Assembly: GCF_000960085.1 (NCBI RefSeq)
Contig: NZ_JYGT01000008.1
Coordinates: 162,882-226,881 of the forward strand
Length of the DNA stretch: 64,000 nt
From: Streptococcus infantis
GTDB taxonomy: Bacteria > Bacillota > Bacilli > Lactobacillales > Streptococcaceae
Direction of reading: 5' to 3'
In this document: positions 35,630 to 44,461 of the stretch, one piece after another
Layout: each line of letters opens with the position of its first letter
Position numbering within the stretch: the stretch's first letter is position 1
The notes under the pieces: generated by a model
Told to the model about the DNA's origin: nothing
The model's database searches: none
The model's input: the letters and a program-made list of their open reading frames with translations, nothing else
Made by a program: the position numbers and the translations under genes

Positions 35630-36184
35630 CTAATAAGTCGTTTTGACTATTTCTCCCGAACGAATATAGGTTTTAAAGAAGTTTTTAGGAATAGAGGCAA
35701 TCTTAGGTGTAATGGATAAGCCATAGTTTGCAAAATCTAAAGCCAACTTCTTAGAATTGATTGAATCATAATACTCAACATACAATCTGCATAAGTTCAC
35801 TTTGGTGATAGAGAATTGTTTTAACAACCAATCCTTCTCAAGATCCTTCTCGGGATCTATGCTTGAAAATACGGTAGGATAGGATGAATACTGAGCAGTA
35901 AAATCAATGGCCTCTTGGACAGCTTTTTCCAATTCAGCTTGGTCCATGCCATTTCTATGTTCGATAGAACCTAATCGAGTCCGTAAAGCACAATCCACTT
36001 CTTCTAACAGTCTCGACTCCAGAAAGAGAGGATGAAGGCCAACATTTACGAAATAGGCAGTCCCATCTGATTTTCGTTGAAAATAGATGACTGTGTAAAA
36101 ATCATGATCGACTTTATAATAGTTATTAGTTCGCTTTAGTCGCGAAAAGCCATTTTCTAGGAAGAGTTCTTTGGCCTCTTTCAT
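35630..36184 (-). CDS. Immunity-array gene 18: DUF4304 family protein
   Basis: 184 aa. LFLENGFSRLKRTNNYYKV (about 6-24) followed by YTVIYFQRKSDGTAYFVNVGLHP is the DUF4304 signature, a family often found with toxin/immunity clusters. ATG 36184 follows GAGGTAAAG. Just past the TAG stop, another frame stays open for about 24 codons with protein-like composition (ending ...ILTKETGRKK), so the natural C-terminus may have been frameshifted. Confidence 0.7.
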   Translation of the reverse strand: MKEAKELFLENGFSRLKRTNNYYKVDHDFYTVIYFQRKSDGTAYFVNVGLHPLFLESRLLEEVDCALRTRLGSIEHRNGMDQAELEKAVQEAIDFTAQYSSYPTVFSSIDPEKDLEKDWLLKQFSITKVNLCRLYVEYYDSINSKKLALDFANYGLSITPKIASIPKNFFKTYIRSGEIVKTTY

Positions 36185-36319
36185 TTCTTTACCTCTATTT
36201 CTAACAGAATGTGGAGAGTTCCTCATTGCACTTTACTAGGAATCTAAATGGATATAGGTGATTCCTATAATTCCTTGCGATTGCATGGGTTATTGACGGT
36301 CTCCATCTATTCTAAACAA

Positions 36320-37249
36320 CTAGTCTAAGATCGTTCCTAGAATCATCTTATTTTGCTCGGATATCTGAAAGTCATCCATGAAATAGGGCAGAAAGTCATC
36401 AAGCAAGGGATGCCTAATTCCATCTATTGAGAGACCTTTTTTCTGACGTTCTTTTAATAAAACTAAGATTTCGATTGGGAAATATTGCCATAGTAAGTTA
36501 TTGAAGTCTACTAAATGACTATCTCTGGTGTTCGCTAAATGATAATCACACATGGATAAAATTGTTTCTCTAAAAACATCATCATCCTCTGAAAAAATAG
36601 TTTCCATAACCTGTTTATAGGCATCATTCACATTTTGATAAGGATTGGAGTCCAAGGGTTGATATTTGGCATCACTAGCATTCTCCAGTAGGTTAGCAAG
36701 CCGATCACCCTTCCCATTTCCATAAAGAAAAACGACTAAAGGCAATAAACTCTTTGCTGAAAAGAAAATAATTTTTTTCCCTTTCTCAACTTGGGCTTCT
36801 TTAAAATAGGCTAATTTATCAATTAAAAACTCTACATAAGTATCATCTAGATAGGCAAGGGCAAATAAGATATTTAAACAAATATCTGTATCAAAGTTTG
36901 AGCCCCCTTTAGCCAAGTATTTAGCAGAAGCCATATCTGCCATTACAGAACAAAAACAGCCATTTAGCAAAGATTGATAGGTTTCAGATGTCCTATTTTC
37001 TATAAAATTAGAGACTAGAGGATACGGACTTATAGAATCAATCATATCTACATGATTATACAGATAAGATCTCATCTCAACATTTTCTTCGTAGTTAGCT
37101 TTAACACTTCTCTTATCAGATTTTAGAGCTGTTAAAATGGCTTCAGTATTAGATAGGTTTTCTGGCTCTAAGTGAAAATCTTTCGCCTTCAGTATTTGAT
37201 TTTTGATAGTTGTTAATTTTCTTTTTTGATTTGAAAGTGTTTTATTCAT
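36320..37249 (-). CDS. Immunity-array gene 17: large helical protein, Imm49-like
   Basis: 309 aa, almost wholly helical, with LLNGCFCSVMADMASAKYLAKGG in the centre and CDYHLANTRDSHLVDFNN near 240. The last motif and overall plan recall the Imm49 immunity family, but this is tentative. ATG 37249 chosen for its AGAGGT SD; an in-frame ATG at 37285 lacks one. The largest protein of the array. Confidence 0.5.
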   Translation of the reverse strand: MNKTLSNQKRKLTTIKNQILKAKDFHLEPENLSNTEAILTALKSDKRSVKANYEENVEMRSYLYNHVDMIDSISPYPLVSNFIENRTSETYQSLLNGCFCSVMADMASAKYLAKGGSNFDTDICLNILFALAYLDDTYVEFLIDKLAYFKEAQVEKGKKIIFFSAKSLLPLVVFLYGNGKGDRLANLLENASDAKYQPLDSNPYQNVNDAYKQVMETIFSEDDDVFRETILSMCDYHLANTRDSHLVDFNNLLWQYFPIEILVLLKERQKKGLSIDGIRHPLLDDFLPYFMDDFQISEQNKMILGTILD

Positions 37250-37352
37250 ATTGACCTCTAACATTTCATTACTTACACTTGTCATTGCCTAATCCAACTA
37301 CTACTGTATTTTGAAGTGCTTCTCTTTCCAACTTCCTATACTATCCAGTATA

Positions 37353-37751
37353 TCACAAGGAAGAATTGATCCACTTCCCATCATCAAGCCATTCTTTCTT
37401 ATCAATCCACCATTTCCCCTTTTGAAGTACCATTCGAAAACGATAGAGAGTTTCTAAACCAGATCGATTCTCCTTAATATACAAATAAGTTTGATTCCCG
37501 TCATACTCTTCATCGACGATGGGATGCGTTTCTAATTTATACTCAAATGGAAATCGGACAGACAAAGTTACTTCCCTTGCTCTGAGTGTTGTTTTAAATC
37601 TACAAAACTGATTAAAAATAGTAGCTAATTCATCCTTCAACATCTCTTTATCGGCTTGGTTTCTTAGGCTCCTAGTGGCTTTTCTCTCCCAAGAATACAT
37701 AGCCTGCATAAACTGGAGTAAGGTTTCTTTTGCTAGATTCGTATGGCTCAT
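37353..37751 (-). CDS. Immunity-array gene 16: NTF2-fold immunity-like protein
   Basis: 132 aa. A helical N-terminus is followed by strands ending in LYRFRMVLQKGKWWIDKKEW, which is how NTF2-fold immunity proteins end. A strong SD (GCAGGAGG) precedes ATG 37751. Confidence 0.6.
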   Translation of the reverse strand: MSHTNLAKETLLQFMQAMYSWERKATRSLRNQADKEMLKDELATIFNQFCRFKTTLRAREVTLSVRFPFEYKLETHPIVDEEYDGNQTYLYIKENRSGLETLYRFRMVLQKGKWWIDKKEWLDDGKWINSSL

Positions 37752-37833
37752 ATATCCTCCTGCTTAAACAATAGGACTAAAGGTTCGTTTATTCTGAAAA
37801 CATAGGTTATAAAAACCTGTATTGAAGTCGTTT

Positions 37834-38574
37834 TTAACCCTCTCGCATGCAAACATGTGGTAACTCGCTTCTAAGAAGATCCCTTTGCTTTTGATTCGTT
37901 CTTCCCGTTGTTAAAAATCGAAGATGTTTCAGACACTTCAGGTAGCTAACTGTTGATGCGTAGTTAAAAATAGACGTATCGACAAAATCTAAAAAACGGA
38001 GCTCACTAGATGGATGGATAAAATCCAATTCTGGTAATTTTTTATTTGCCGTAAATGAAAGATAGAGCAACTGATTTAAATCCCTAATAAAAGAAAAGTT
38101 TGGCAACTTTACACCATAATCAAAGTGCAGATAACGCATACCTTTATGAAAAGAAATGTTCTCTATCGTTTCCAAATTTGTCATAGAAGATATCCCTAGA
38201 GCTTTCACACAATCATTCTGGGGTAAGATGATCTTTCTTACTTTTCTAGCCCCAACTAATAAAATCTTTTCTACTTGTTCATATTTTGAAAAGTCTAGCA
38301 CATCAGATTTACTTCCCATCAAGTAAATCACCCTCGTATTGCTAGGTAAAGAAAGCTGGTTAAAATCTACATCTTTCAGCATATCCTCTGGGTTTTCGAC
38401 AATGTACTTTTGTCTTAATAAGCGATTGATATCGATAAATTCTTTATAAGTCAATGTTTCATCCAATAATGGTGCAATCTCTTCAATAGTACGCAGAGGC
38501 TCCATTGCCATTAGATTCTCTCTTTCGGAAAATCCTTTTTTAATGATCTCTAAATATTTATCTAAACTGGTCAT
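37834..38574 (-). CDS. Immunity-array gene 15: leucine-rich-repeat-like protein
   Basis: 246 aa. The central and C-terminal parts show irregular LRR-like spacing (VEKILLVGARKVRKIILPQ, LGISSMTNLETIENIS, MRYLHFDYG, LNQLLYLSFTANKKL, LRFLDFVDT, LKHLRFLTT). N-terminal 60 residues are helical. Similar proteins occur as orphan genes in polymorphic-toxin loci; function unknown. SD AGAGGTG. Confidence 0.6.
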   Translation of the reverse strand: MTSLDKYLEIIKKGFSERENLMAMEPLRTIEEIAPLLDETLTYKEFIDINRLLRQKYIVENPEDMLKDVDFNQLSLPSNTRVIYLMGSKSDVLDFSKYEQVEKILLVGARKVRKIILPQNDCVKALGISSMTNLETIENISFHKGMRYLHFDYGVKLPNFSFIRDLNQLLYLSFTANKKLPELDFIHPSSELRFLDFVDTSIFNYASTVSYLKCLKHLRFLTTGRTNQKQRDLLRSELPHVCMREG

Positions 38575-38735
38575 TATTCACCTCTTTTTATGAATATCAT
38601 GCTTCGTTTTCTATTTTCAACCTAAATCATTTTCCAATGACACCCTGACTAGAAGACTAAATCATCGCTTGTCTCAAAAACTAAAATCATGAATCTCAAG
38701 AGTACTCTTTTCTATATAAACTTTATCCTGCTTGC

Positions 38736-39431
38736 TCAATCTCGATCAAAGATAACCTTGACTCTGGCTCTACCCGAAGCGTCTAGATATTGCTCTAGTT
38801 TCGTAATAGACTCCTCTGAATCAAACAATTGAACAAACAAATCCCCATTGATGGTCATGACATCCTTTGTCGGTAAAAGCATGAGATTTTCAACACTTGA
38901 ATCATTCACTATCATTAAGGAAGGGGAATAAATACAGCTTCTGGAGAGGTCTAGATTTCCAAATCGTTCCCTAGCAGAAACAAAAATAGATTCCATCCCA
39001 CCTTGGGATTTCAGAACAAATTCCCTCTCAAAAAACGCTTCAAAACTGTCGTAGATCTCGATAACATCCATAGTAATCCCATCTAAATAATAAACTTGAT
39101 TACTTTGAATGTTCCCATCCTTCAATCTATAAGCGAATTGATCTCCAATAGCAGACATACCAAAAAAATAGTAGTCTGATACATAATCTCTCCAGACGTC
39201 TTTCCATACCTCATCCGAATTCCAGGAATCTAGCGTAATAGCTTGAGTAGAATCCGTCCCAAACAAGCGATAATAGCCACCATAAAACTCCAAGCCATTG
39301 GTCATGGAGAGCAAATCCAGGTGAGCTTGAGGAAACTGTCTGGCTTTGAGTTTTTCTAGTTCAAAAGCTGAGGCCCCACTTTCTTGTATGACCAGATCCT
39401 CACAACATTTTAAAAAATTCTTCATTTTCAT
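38736..39431 (-). CDS. Immunity-array gene 14: SMI1/KNR4 family protein
   Basis: 231 aa. The first 140 residues follow the SMI1/KNR4 plan: FPQAHLDLLSMTNGLEFYGG (about 33-52), FGMSAIGDQFAYRLKD (about 89-104) and SFEAFFEREF. The C-terminal 80 residues are extra. The 160 nt upstream of it contain no gene. Confidence 0.68.
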   Translation of the reverse strand: MKMKNFLKCCEDLVIQESGASAFELEKLKARQFPQAHLDLLSMTNGLEFYGGYYRLFGTDSTQAITLDSWNSDEVWKDVWRDYVSDYYFFGMSAIGDQFAYRLKDGNIQSNQVYYLDGITMDVIEIYDSFEAFFEREFVLKSQGGMESIFVSARERFGNLDLSRSCIYSPSLMIVNDSSVENLMLLPTKDVMTINGDLFVQLFDSEESITKLEQYLDASGRARVKVIFDRD

Positions 39432-39458
39432 TTGCTTCTCATCTCTTCATCTTTGGCT

Positions 39459-40022
39459 TTAGCCAAGCATAAATTCAATAAAGTCTTTTCGATAGGCTTC
39501 AGGAAGTTGCTCCTCGATAATAGCCATGATTCCTGTTAAAAAACCTTCTTTATAGTCCGACAAGTCCTCATCAATGTAGATGTCATTCTCAAACTTGGTG
39601 ATTTCTAGCTTTTTCATCTGACTATAAGTAGACAAGAAAGTAGATAAAGAGGGGCTTAAGAAATAGAGCTTGGAATTACCAGGAATCTTGCCAAATACAG
39701 GACTAAGCTCGCTAGTTAGATCACAAAAAATTGGCTCATCCCCCATCATGTGAGCAAAAACCACATAACTCTCTTTCCAGCTAGTATCCTGCCATCCTTC
39801 TGATGCAGCTTCACATAGAGGGAGAGGAATTAGAGCAAAATCATAGGGAGCTCCTCTAAAATAAGTTTCTTCCTCAAAGCTCAAATGTTGGTAGAACTCT
39901 TTCAATTGACCAGACAAATCTGGCTTTTCGACATGGAGACAGTCACTAGTAAATACAAGCTCTCCTAAGCCCTTGTTTCTATGATAGACTTCTACAAATT
40001 CCTTCAACAACTTGAACATCAT
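39459..40022 (-). CDS. Immunity-array gene 13: SUKH-like protein (paralogue B)
   Basis: 187 aa. Paralogue of the protein at 33900-34451 over its whole length (shared YQH, LIPLPL/LLPL, FCD, SPVF/SPVY, G-N-K-Y/P-N-FY pattern). AGGAGTC precedes ATG 40022. Suggests that the array grew partly by duplication followed by divergence, or that it gathered related alleles. Confidence 0.6.
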   Translation of the reverse strand: MMFKLLKEFVEVYHRNKGLGELVFTSDCLHVEKPDLSGQLKEFYQHLSFEEETYFRGAPYDFALIPLPLCEAASEGWQDTSWKESYVVFAHMMGDEPIFCDLTSELSPVFGKIPGNSKLYFLSPSLSTFLSTYSQMKKLEITKFENDIYIDEDLSDYKEGFLTGIMAIIEEQLPEAYRKDFIEFMLG

Positions 40023-40076
40023 TATTAGACTCCTCTCACATTTTTGGAATTATATTTGGCTATTTTCAACTGATAA

Positions 40077-40361
40077 TTACGTATCATTCTGACCGCTAGC
40101 GACAGCCTGAGCCCAAATTCGTTCAAATTCTTCTTGACTAATCTTGATGGAGTCTGATAAATCCAACTCATCTTTTCGACCATCATAGAGTAGAAATCCT
40201 ACTTCTGGAACATAATCCTGTAGGCAAGAGGAAGCATAAGAGTTCCCATTCAAAACGTTAATTTGTCGACTTGCACGCTGACCAGTAAACTCTGTATAAA
40301 TAACTCCTAGGCCTGTCATAAACTCACTATTGCCATAATAATAATATTCTTTTTCACACAT
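40077..40361 (-). CDS. Immunity-array gene 12: small DUF6881-like protein
   Basis: 94 aa. VIYTEFTGQRASRQINVLNG followed by a short strand and ISQEEFERIWAQAV at the C-terminus resembles DUF6881, whose members end with a similar EEFE-W motif. Likely a small beta-sheet immunity-type protein. Confidence 0.55.
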   Translation of the reverse strand: MCEKEYYYYGNSEFMTGLGVIYTEFTGQRASRQINVLNGNSYASSCLQDYVPEVGFLLYDGRKDELDLSDSIKISQEEFERIWAQAVASGQNDT

Positions 40362-40459
40362 TAGAATCTTCCTTTACCATTTGTCTCTCCAAGAATGGCA
40401 TTCTTTCCTTTTTGCCTCTTTCATCGACTAATTCTATATTCATTTTCAATTTATAGAAT

Positions 40460-40900
40460 CTACGGGCTCTTAGATTTATTCTCCAAGACTCTCACTTCTA
40501 CTTTATCCTCCGCTAAATGGAGATCCAGTACTTTTTCCTGGTCTTGAAAGAAAAGTGTCAGGTCTCTGGTAGAAAATTCAGTAGAATAAGAGGGCAAAAA
40601 GTCATCCAAAGACTCCATTTGAAACAAGACGTAAACTGGTGAAAACTCCCAAAAAACTAGGATAAACCGACTGCCATTGCCAACAAGACTTTGAATTGAC
40701 CTACTTAAATCTTGAGTAGTGTGGGCAACAGGAAACTCATAAAGGCACGGAAGTGGAGAGTCTATAGGATTCAACTCCCCAGCATACCAATCAATTTCTT
40801 TAGGTTTATCGGTCAGAAAATGGACATCCTTAATCCCCTTCAACTGATTGATTCGTTTTTCTACTTTTAATAAAGATAATCTCTTTTTTAACTCACTCAT
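40460..40900 (-). CDS. Immunity-array gene 11: hypothetical protein
   Basis: 146 aa, not recognised. Basic helical N-terminus (LKKRLSLLKVEKRINQLKG), then mixed strands with SRFILVFWEFSPVYVLFQME in the middle and an acidic C-terminus. Overlaps the upstream array gene by 8 nt, so the two are probably translated together. Confidence 0.6.
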   Translation of the reverse strand: MSELKKRLSLLKVEKRINQLKGIKDVHFLTDKPKEIDWYAGELNPIDSPLPCLYEFPVAHTTQDLSRSIQSLVGNGSRFILVFWEFSPVYVLFQMESLDDFLPSYSTEFSTRDLTLFFQDQEKVLDLHLAEDKVEVRVLENKSKSP

Positions 40901-41627
40901 TGTTCTTGCTCCACCATTCTGAAACAGAAATTTTGCTCACAACCTCATTCTCTTTATCCAACAGATAAAGGAAGTTCCCTTTTGTTTCCAGTTTACCTAG
41001 CTTAGCCCCATAGTCCATCTCGTGAGCAGGGCAGGATTGAATCAACTGACGGATGCTCTTGTCCTTGTGCTCTATCTCCCAAAACAAATCCACCTTATCC
41101 AGCTGATGCTCCACTTGAATGGAATAGGTCGTGGATTGGATCTTCTTCCTTTTCCACTCCCAGCTATTTTCGTAATCGTTTTTCTCTATTTCATTGACTA
41201 CATCCTCTATCAAGGAGCATGGAATAGAGAGCTCCTGAAACACGCGCTTTACCCCTTTTAGAAAGGCCTCTAAGAGCTTTTTTTTCTGATCCAATGGACT
41301 CAAACTTTCATAGCTAGAAAAATCAAATAAGACCTGAACAGTATAGACGCCAAGGAGGTTCATGATAGCTGGATTGCTAATCGTATCTACACATTCTACG
41401 ATGATTTTCCAACAATCCTGGGTTATAACTGGTTTGAAAAGCCGTTCTACCATAGAGGTCATACATTTGGATTCATATACGAACGCTCTTCTAAGGTCTT
41501 TCCAATTCTGTCGATAGTCCTTAATTCTAGCTTCCTCGTAAGTTAGCGTAGCTGAGTCCATCAGCTCCTCAATCCTCTGTTGATTTTCCACATAGGGCTT
41601 ATCTAATTCAAAATACTGTAACTTCAT
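40893..41627 (-). CDS. Immunity-array gene 10: hypothetical protein
   Basis: 244 aa, not recognised. Helical through residue 150, then strands (TTYSIQVEHQLDKVDLFWEI) and a C-terminal KISVSEWWSKNN. No membrane segment. Weak SD. Coupled to the next gene by an 8-nt overlap; the pair may act together. Confidence 0.6.
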   Translation of the reverse strand: MKLQYFELDKPYVENQQRIEELMDSATLTYEEARIKDYRQNWKDLRRAFVYESKCMTSMVERLFKPVITQDCWKIIVECVDTISNPAIMNLLGVYTVQVLFDFSSYESLSPLDQKKKLLEAFLKGVKRVFQELSIPCSLIEDVVNEIEKNDYENSWEWKRKKIQSTTYSIQVEHQLDKVDLFWEIEHKDKSIRQLIQSCPAHEMDYGAKLGKLETKGNFLYLLDKENEVVSKISVSEWWSKNNE

Positions 41628-41790
41628 ATTCGTGGTCTCGTAGTTTTTTTCTTGTAGAAAGATCTAGCCTTAGGTCAAGGTCTAATGTTTGTGCTCTTCC
41701 TTCACTTTTCCCATAGTCGCGGTGTCCCTCCTAGCAATGGAGGTTTGTTTGATCATCCTGAATCACCGCAAATAAGCTAGAAATTCATCT

Positions 41791-42180
41791 TTAAGTATCA
41801 ATCTTCACAGGACCAATCTCAGCAATTCTAACAAGGTCAGAAGATCCTGATAACATCACATCATTTTGGTTTATAAAATTGAATTCAACCTTATTCTCTA
41901 AAAAGAGCAGCTCCAGTTGTCCCTTCACCTTATGAATCCCCTTGGAATAAAAATGGATTTCATCTAAATTAAAAAACTCTAAATTTATTTTTATGGCATT
42001 GAATGAACTTTTCTGCCACTTTTCAGGGAAGTTAGTTGGTAAATCATATACATAAAGGACAAGATCTAATTTGTAATCGTAACATAATACAGTATCAAGA
42101 AATACATTATTCAAGTCCAAATCACCATCAAACAAATGAATAATCTTTTCCTTCCCCACTACTTTTTCAAACCATTTCAC
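41791..42180 (-). CDS. Immunity-array gene 9: Imm50-like protein
   Basis: 129 aa. WFEKVVGKEKIIHLFDGDLDLNNV, LVLYVYDLPTNFPEKW and FNAIKINLEFFNLDEI reproduce the Imm50 family pattern (W..l.g...i...F.g...l, lp.kW...fn.v...l.f). GTG start at 42180 behind AAGGAGTTC. The 163 nt downstream hold no gene. Confidence 0.68.
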   Translation of the reverse strand: MKWFEKVVGKEKIIHLFDGDLDLNNVFLDTVLCYDYKLDLVLYVYDLPTNFPEKWQKSSFNAIKINLEFFNLDEIHFYSKGIHKVKGQLELLFLENKVEFNFINQNDVMLSGSSDLVRIAEIGPVKIDT

Positions 42181-42277
42181 AGTATGAACTCCTTTTTAAA
42201 AATGAATATAAGTCTTATTTTTAAAAGTTATTGTTTCGCTTTTTAAGGAAGTGACAGCTTCTCTCTTTAAGTAGGTC

Positions 42278-42904
42278 TTAGAATAGCCTAATCCTCCTGC
42301 CGTCCTTTCCTTTGGATACATCCTCAATGATCGTATTTATATGTACTTCATTAAATTGACGAGAAAAGTCTACAATTTTCTGGCGATTCTGTTCTGGATA
42401 TAGATAAGATGTAGCCAAAATGAACATAAACGGAGCGATTGTTCCTCTTATATTTTCCAAATAAACATCCTTGGTGATAAAGGTCATGATTTTCTCAAAA
42501 TCGTCATCTTTCAGAACAATCTTTCTCAGATAGAGTGCTGCACAAGCACCTGCAGCTTGCAATAAATTATTCGATTCCAAGGACTCATAAACAAAAGACA
42601 AATTCTCTGTTTCTAAATTTTCTAGATAAGCAATCGCTACTGCTAGAGAGCGGTAGGTTACAGGGGTTGGAATATCTCTCAGCAGCAATGACTTAAGATA
42701 GAGAATTTCCTCTGTGCAATCCGTTGCGGCCATAGCGTAGAGCAAATACATTTGTGATTCCCACGATTTAGGTTTTTCCATCTCGCCTTCCAAGGCTTGA
42801 TGCAAAAATGGTCCATATCCTTTTAATTTACCCTTTAAAATTTTTTTCGCTACTTTTTTTACCAAAGGCGTACGTCCTGAAATTAACTCATCTACATAGT
42901 CCAT
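42278..42904 (-). CDS. Immunity-array gene 8: HEAT-like helical protein
   Basis: 208 aa built of paired helices (LVKKVAKKILKGKLKGYGPFL, SQMYLLYAMAATDCTEEILYL, YRSLAVAIAYLENL, LLQAAGACAALYLRKI), i.e. a HEAT-repeat-like solenoid. Comparable proteins serve as immunity factors in other clusters. SD AAAGGAG. Confidence 0.6.
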   Translation of the reverse strand: MDYVDELISGRTPLVKKVAKKILKGKLKGYGPFLHQALEGEMEKPKSWESQMYLLYAMAATDCTEEILYLKSLLLRDIPTPVTYRSLAVAIAYLENLETENLSFVYESLESNNLLQAAGACAALYLRKIVLKDDDFEKIMTFITKDVYLENIRGTIAPFMFILATSYLYPEQNRQKIVDFSRQFNEVHINTIIEDVSKGKDGRRIRLF

Positions 42905-42915
42905 CTCAAACTCCT

Positions 42916-43434
42916 TTATTTCATTTGCTTGTCCAATTCTTCTTCCAAAATTCTGTTATAAACTATACTTCCGACACAGACTTCCCAGTCTAGGTCCTCA
43001 ACTTCTTCCCTAGAAAAAATCTTAGGTTCACGCCTACCATCTAGCCTGACCTTCCCAAATTGAGGACCATTTGGGTCTCCCCATTTAAAGGCTAAATTCT
43101 TAAAAGGGCTTGGATCAAAATCCACTTGGTGACCAATTATCTGCCAAGACCATACTGGACTTCGATCAAACAAGGTGTAGGAATCTATAATGATGGGCTT
43201 ACCTATAAATTGAGCACGACTTAGCTCCTCAACTGTTATAGTAGGATTTGCTTGAAAGATATCGAAAAATTGAATGACATGACCAACATTCACTTTTCCA
43301 AGGATTTGACCAAATACAAACATTTCCTCCGAAAATTGATAGCAAAAAATATCACCAATTTTAATAAATCGAAGTTTTGTTCTTGGCTTTTCATTCCACT
43401 CACGAATCTTTATCTGGGGCAATTTTTTCTCCAT
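42916..43434 (-). CDS. Immunity-array gene 7: Imm26-like protein
   Basis: 172 aa. FIKIGDIFCYQFSEEMFVFGQILGK near 24-48 (key residues K-GD-F...F-GQ) is the Imm26 entry motif, followed by IQFFDIF and a tryptophan-rich centre. SD poor. Twelve nt separate it from the HEAT-like gene. Confidence 0.65.
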   Translation of the reverse strand: MEKKLPQIKIREWNEKPRTKLRFIKIGDIFCYQFSEEMFVFGQILGKVNVGHVIQFFDIFQANPTITVEELSRAQFIGKPIIIDSYTLFDRSPVWSWQIIGHQVDFDPSPFKNLAFKWGDPNGPQFGKVRLDGRREPKIFSREEVEDLDWEVCVGSIVYNRILEEELDKQMK

Positions 43435-43453
43435 AATTAATTTAGTTCTATTC

Positions 43454-44014
43454 CTACTGTTCTTTATTTAAGATATGAAAGAGATCATCTCTTAGAACGA
43501 TTCCATCGTCTTCTATCAAATAGGCCATGTGCTCCCAGAAGGGCAATTCTTGTTCAAGGGGCTTTTCCAAGGCAAGTACTTGGTTCTTCAAATTTGCTGC
43601 AATCTCTTCGACTTCATCTTGCTCAATCTCATAAAACTTTGCTTTCAAAAGAAAGATGCCTGATAGAAAGAGCGAATAAGAGGAAACAAAAGTATGTAAG
43701 GAAGAATTGACATAAACCCTTGATTCTTGAAAAACTTCTCTTCCTTCTCGATTGCAAAGTAAGAAGACTTGTTCCTCTTCTCCAATCACAAAAGCACCTA
43801 AAAAACACTGGCCAAAAAGCCTATAACTCTCTTGCTCTTTCCTTAGTTTTACTAGATCAGTAGCTACTTTGAAAAAAGAAAATCCCATTTTAGAATAATC
43901 CTCTAAATATGCCAAAAGGTTGAAACGGACATCATCCAGACTAAATGGTTTCTCCTCTGTAGGCACCACACAAAAACCAAGCTCCTTCACTAATTCATCA
44001 ATAGTAACTGTCAT
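43454..44014 (-). CDS. Immunity-array gene 6: SUKH-4-like protein
   Basis: 186 aa. YRLFGQCFLGAFVIGEEEQVFLL (key F-LG-FVIG...VFLL) and VYVNSSLHTFVSSYSLF near 107-123 match the SUKH-4 pattern, with a helical C-terminus. ATGA overlap (4 nt) with the upstream gene. Confidence 0.6.
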   Translation of the reverse strand: MTVTIDELVKELGFCVVPTEEKPFSLDDVRFNLLAYLEDYSKMGFSFFKVATDLVKLRKEQESYRLFGQCFLGAFVIGEEEQVFLLCNREGREVFQESRVYVNSSLHTFVSSYSLFLSGIFLLKAKFYEIEQDEVEEIAANLKNQVLALEKPLEQELPFWEHMAYLIEDDGIVLRDDLFHILNKEQ

Positions 44015-44418
44015 TTTTCTATCCGATCTCCTAGATTCTTTTCACCCAATTTTTTTAACTTCCAAAGCTTGATAGCCGCATCTTTTCTGAGTCCCATAAA
44101 GAGGCTTGCTAAGGTTACTGCTTCCTCTTTTTTATAGACTTGAGAACTAATACTGGCCCATCCATCTTGCAGGCATTCAATTTTTAAATAGAAATCTCGC
44201 TCTTGTCCAAGTTTCCCTGTTACATCGTCTATCTCATAAGAAGCAGACAGCAAAGACACTGAGATAAAGTCCCCCGGTCTTCGATACATTCGCATGACGG
44301 ATTCTTTCTGATTAACAGAGTGGATATCCTCTTTTGTTTCAGCTCTGTCACGTTCTGATAAAATCACCCACTCCCTATCATCCTCTGATGAATAAAAACG
44401 CCATTCTTTCTCAACCAT
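44011..44418 (-). CDS. Immunity-array gene 5: hypothetical protein
   Basis: 135 aa, not recognised. Charged N-terminus, then strands (FISVSLLSASYEIDDV, FYLKIECLQDGW) and a basic helical tail. The start at 44418 has GGAG 6 nt upstream; ATG 44430 is the alternative, with a poorer SD. Overlaps the SUKH-4-like gene by 4 nt. Confidence 0.6.
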   Translation of the reverse strand: MVEKEWRFYSSEDDREWVILSERDRAETKEDIHSVNQKESVMRMYRRPGDFISVSLLSASYEIDDVTGKLGQERDFYLKIECLQDGWASISSQVYKKEEAVTLASLFMGLRKDAAIKLWKLKKLGEKNLGDRIEK

Positions 44419-44461
44419 ATCCTGCTCCATCTTCTAGTGCTTCTCTTGTTATCGACTACAC

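Noticed and set aside
41640..41790. GGAGG followed by a 10-codon ORF in the gap after the Imm50-like gene
   Set aside because: Too short to judge and the SD spacing is poor; the GGAGG is also one arm of a CCTCC/GGAGG hairpin.
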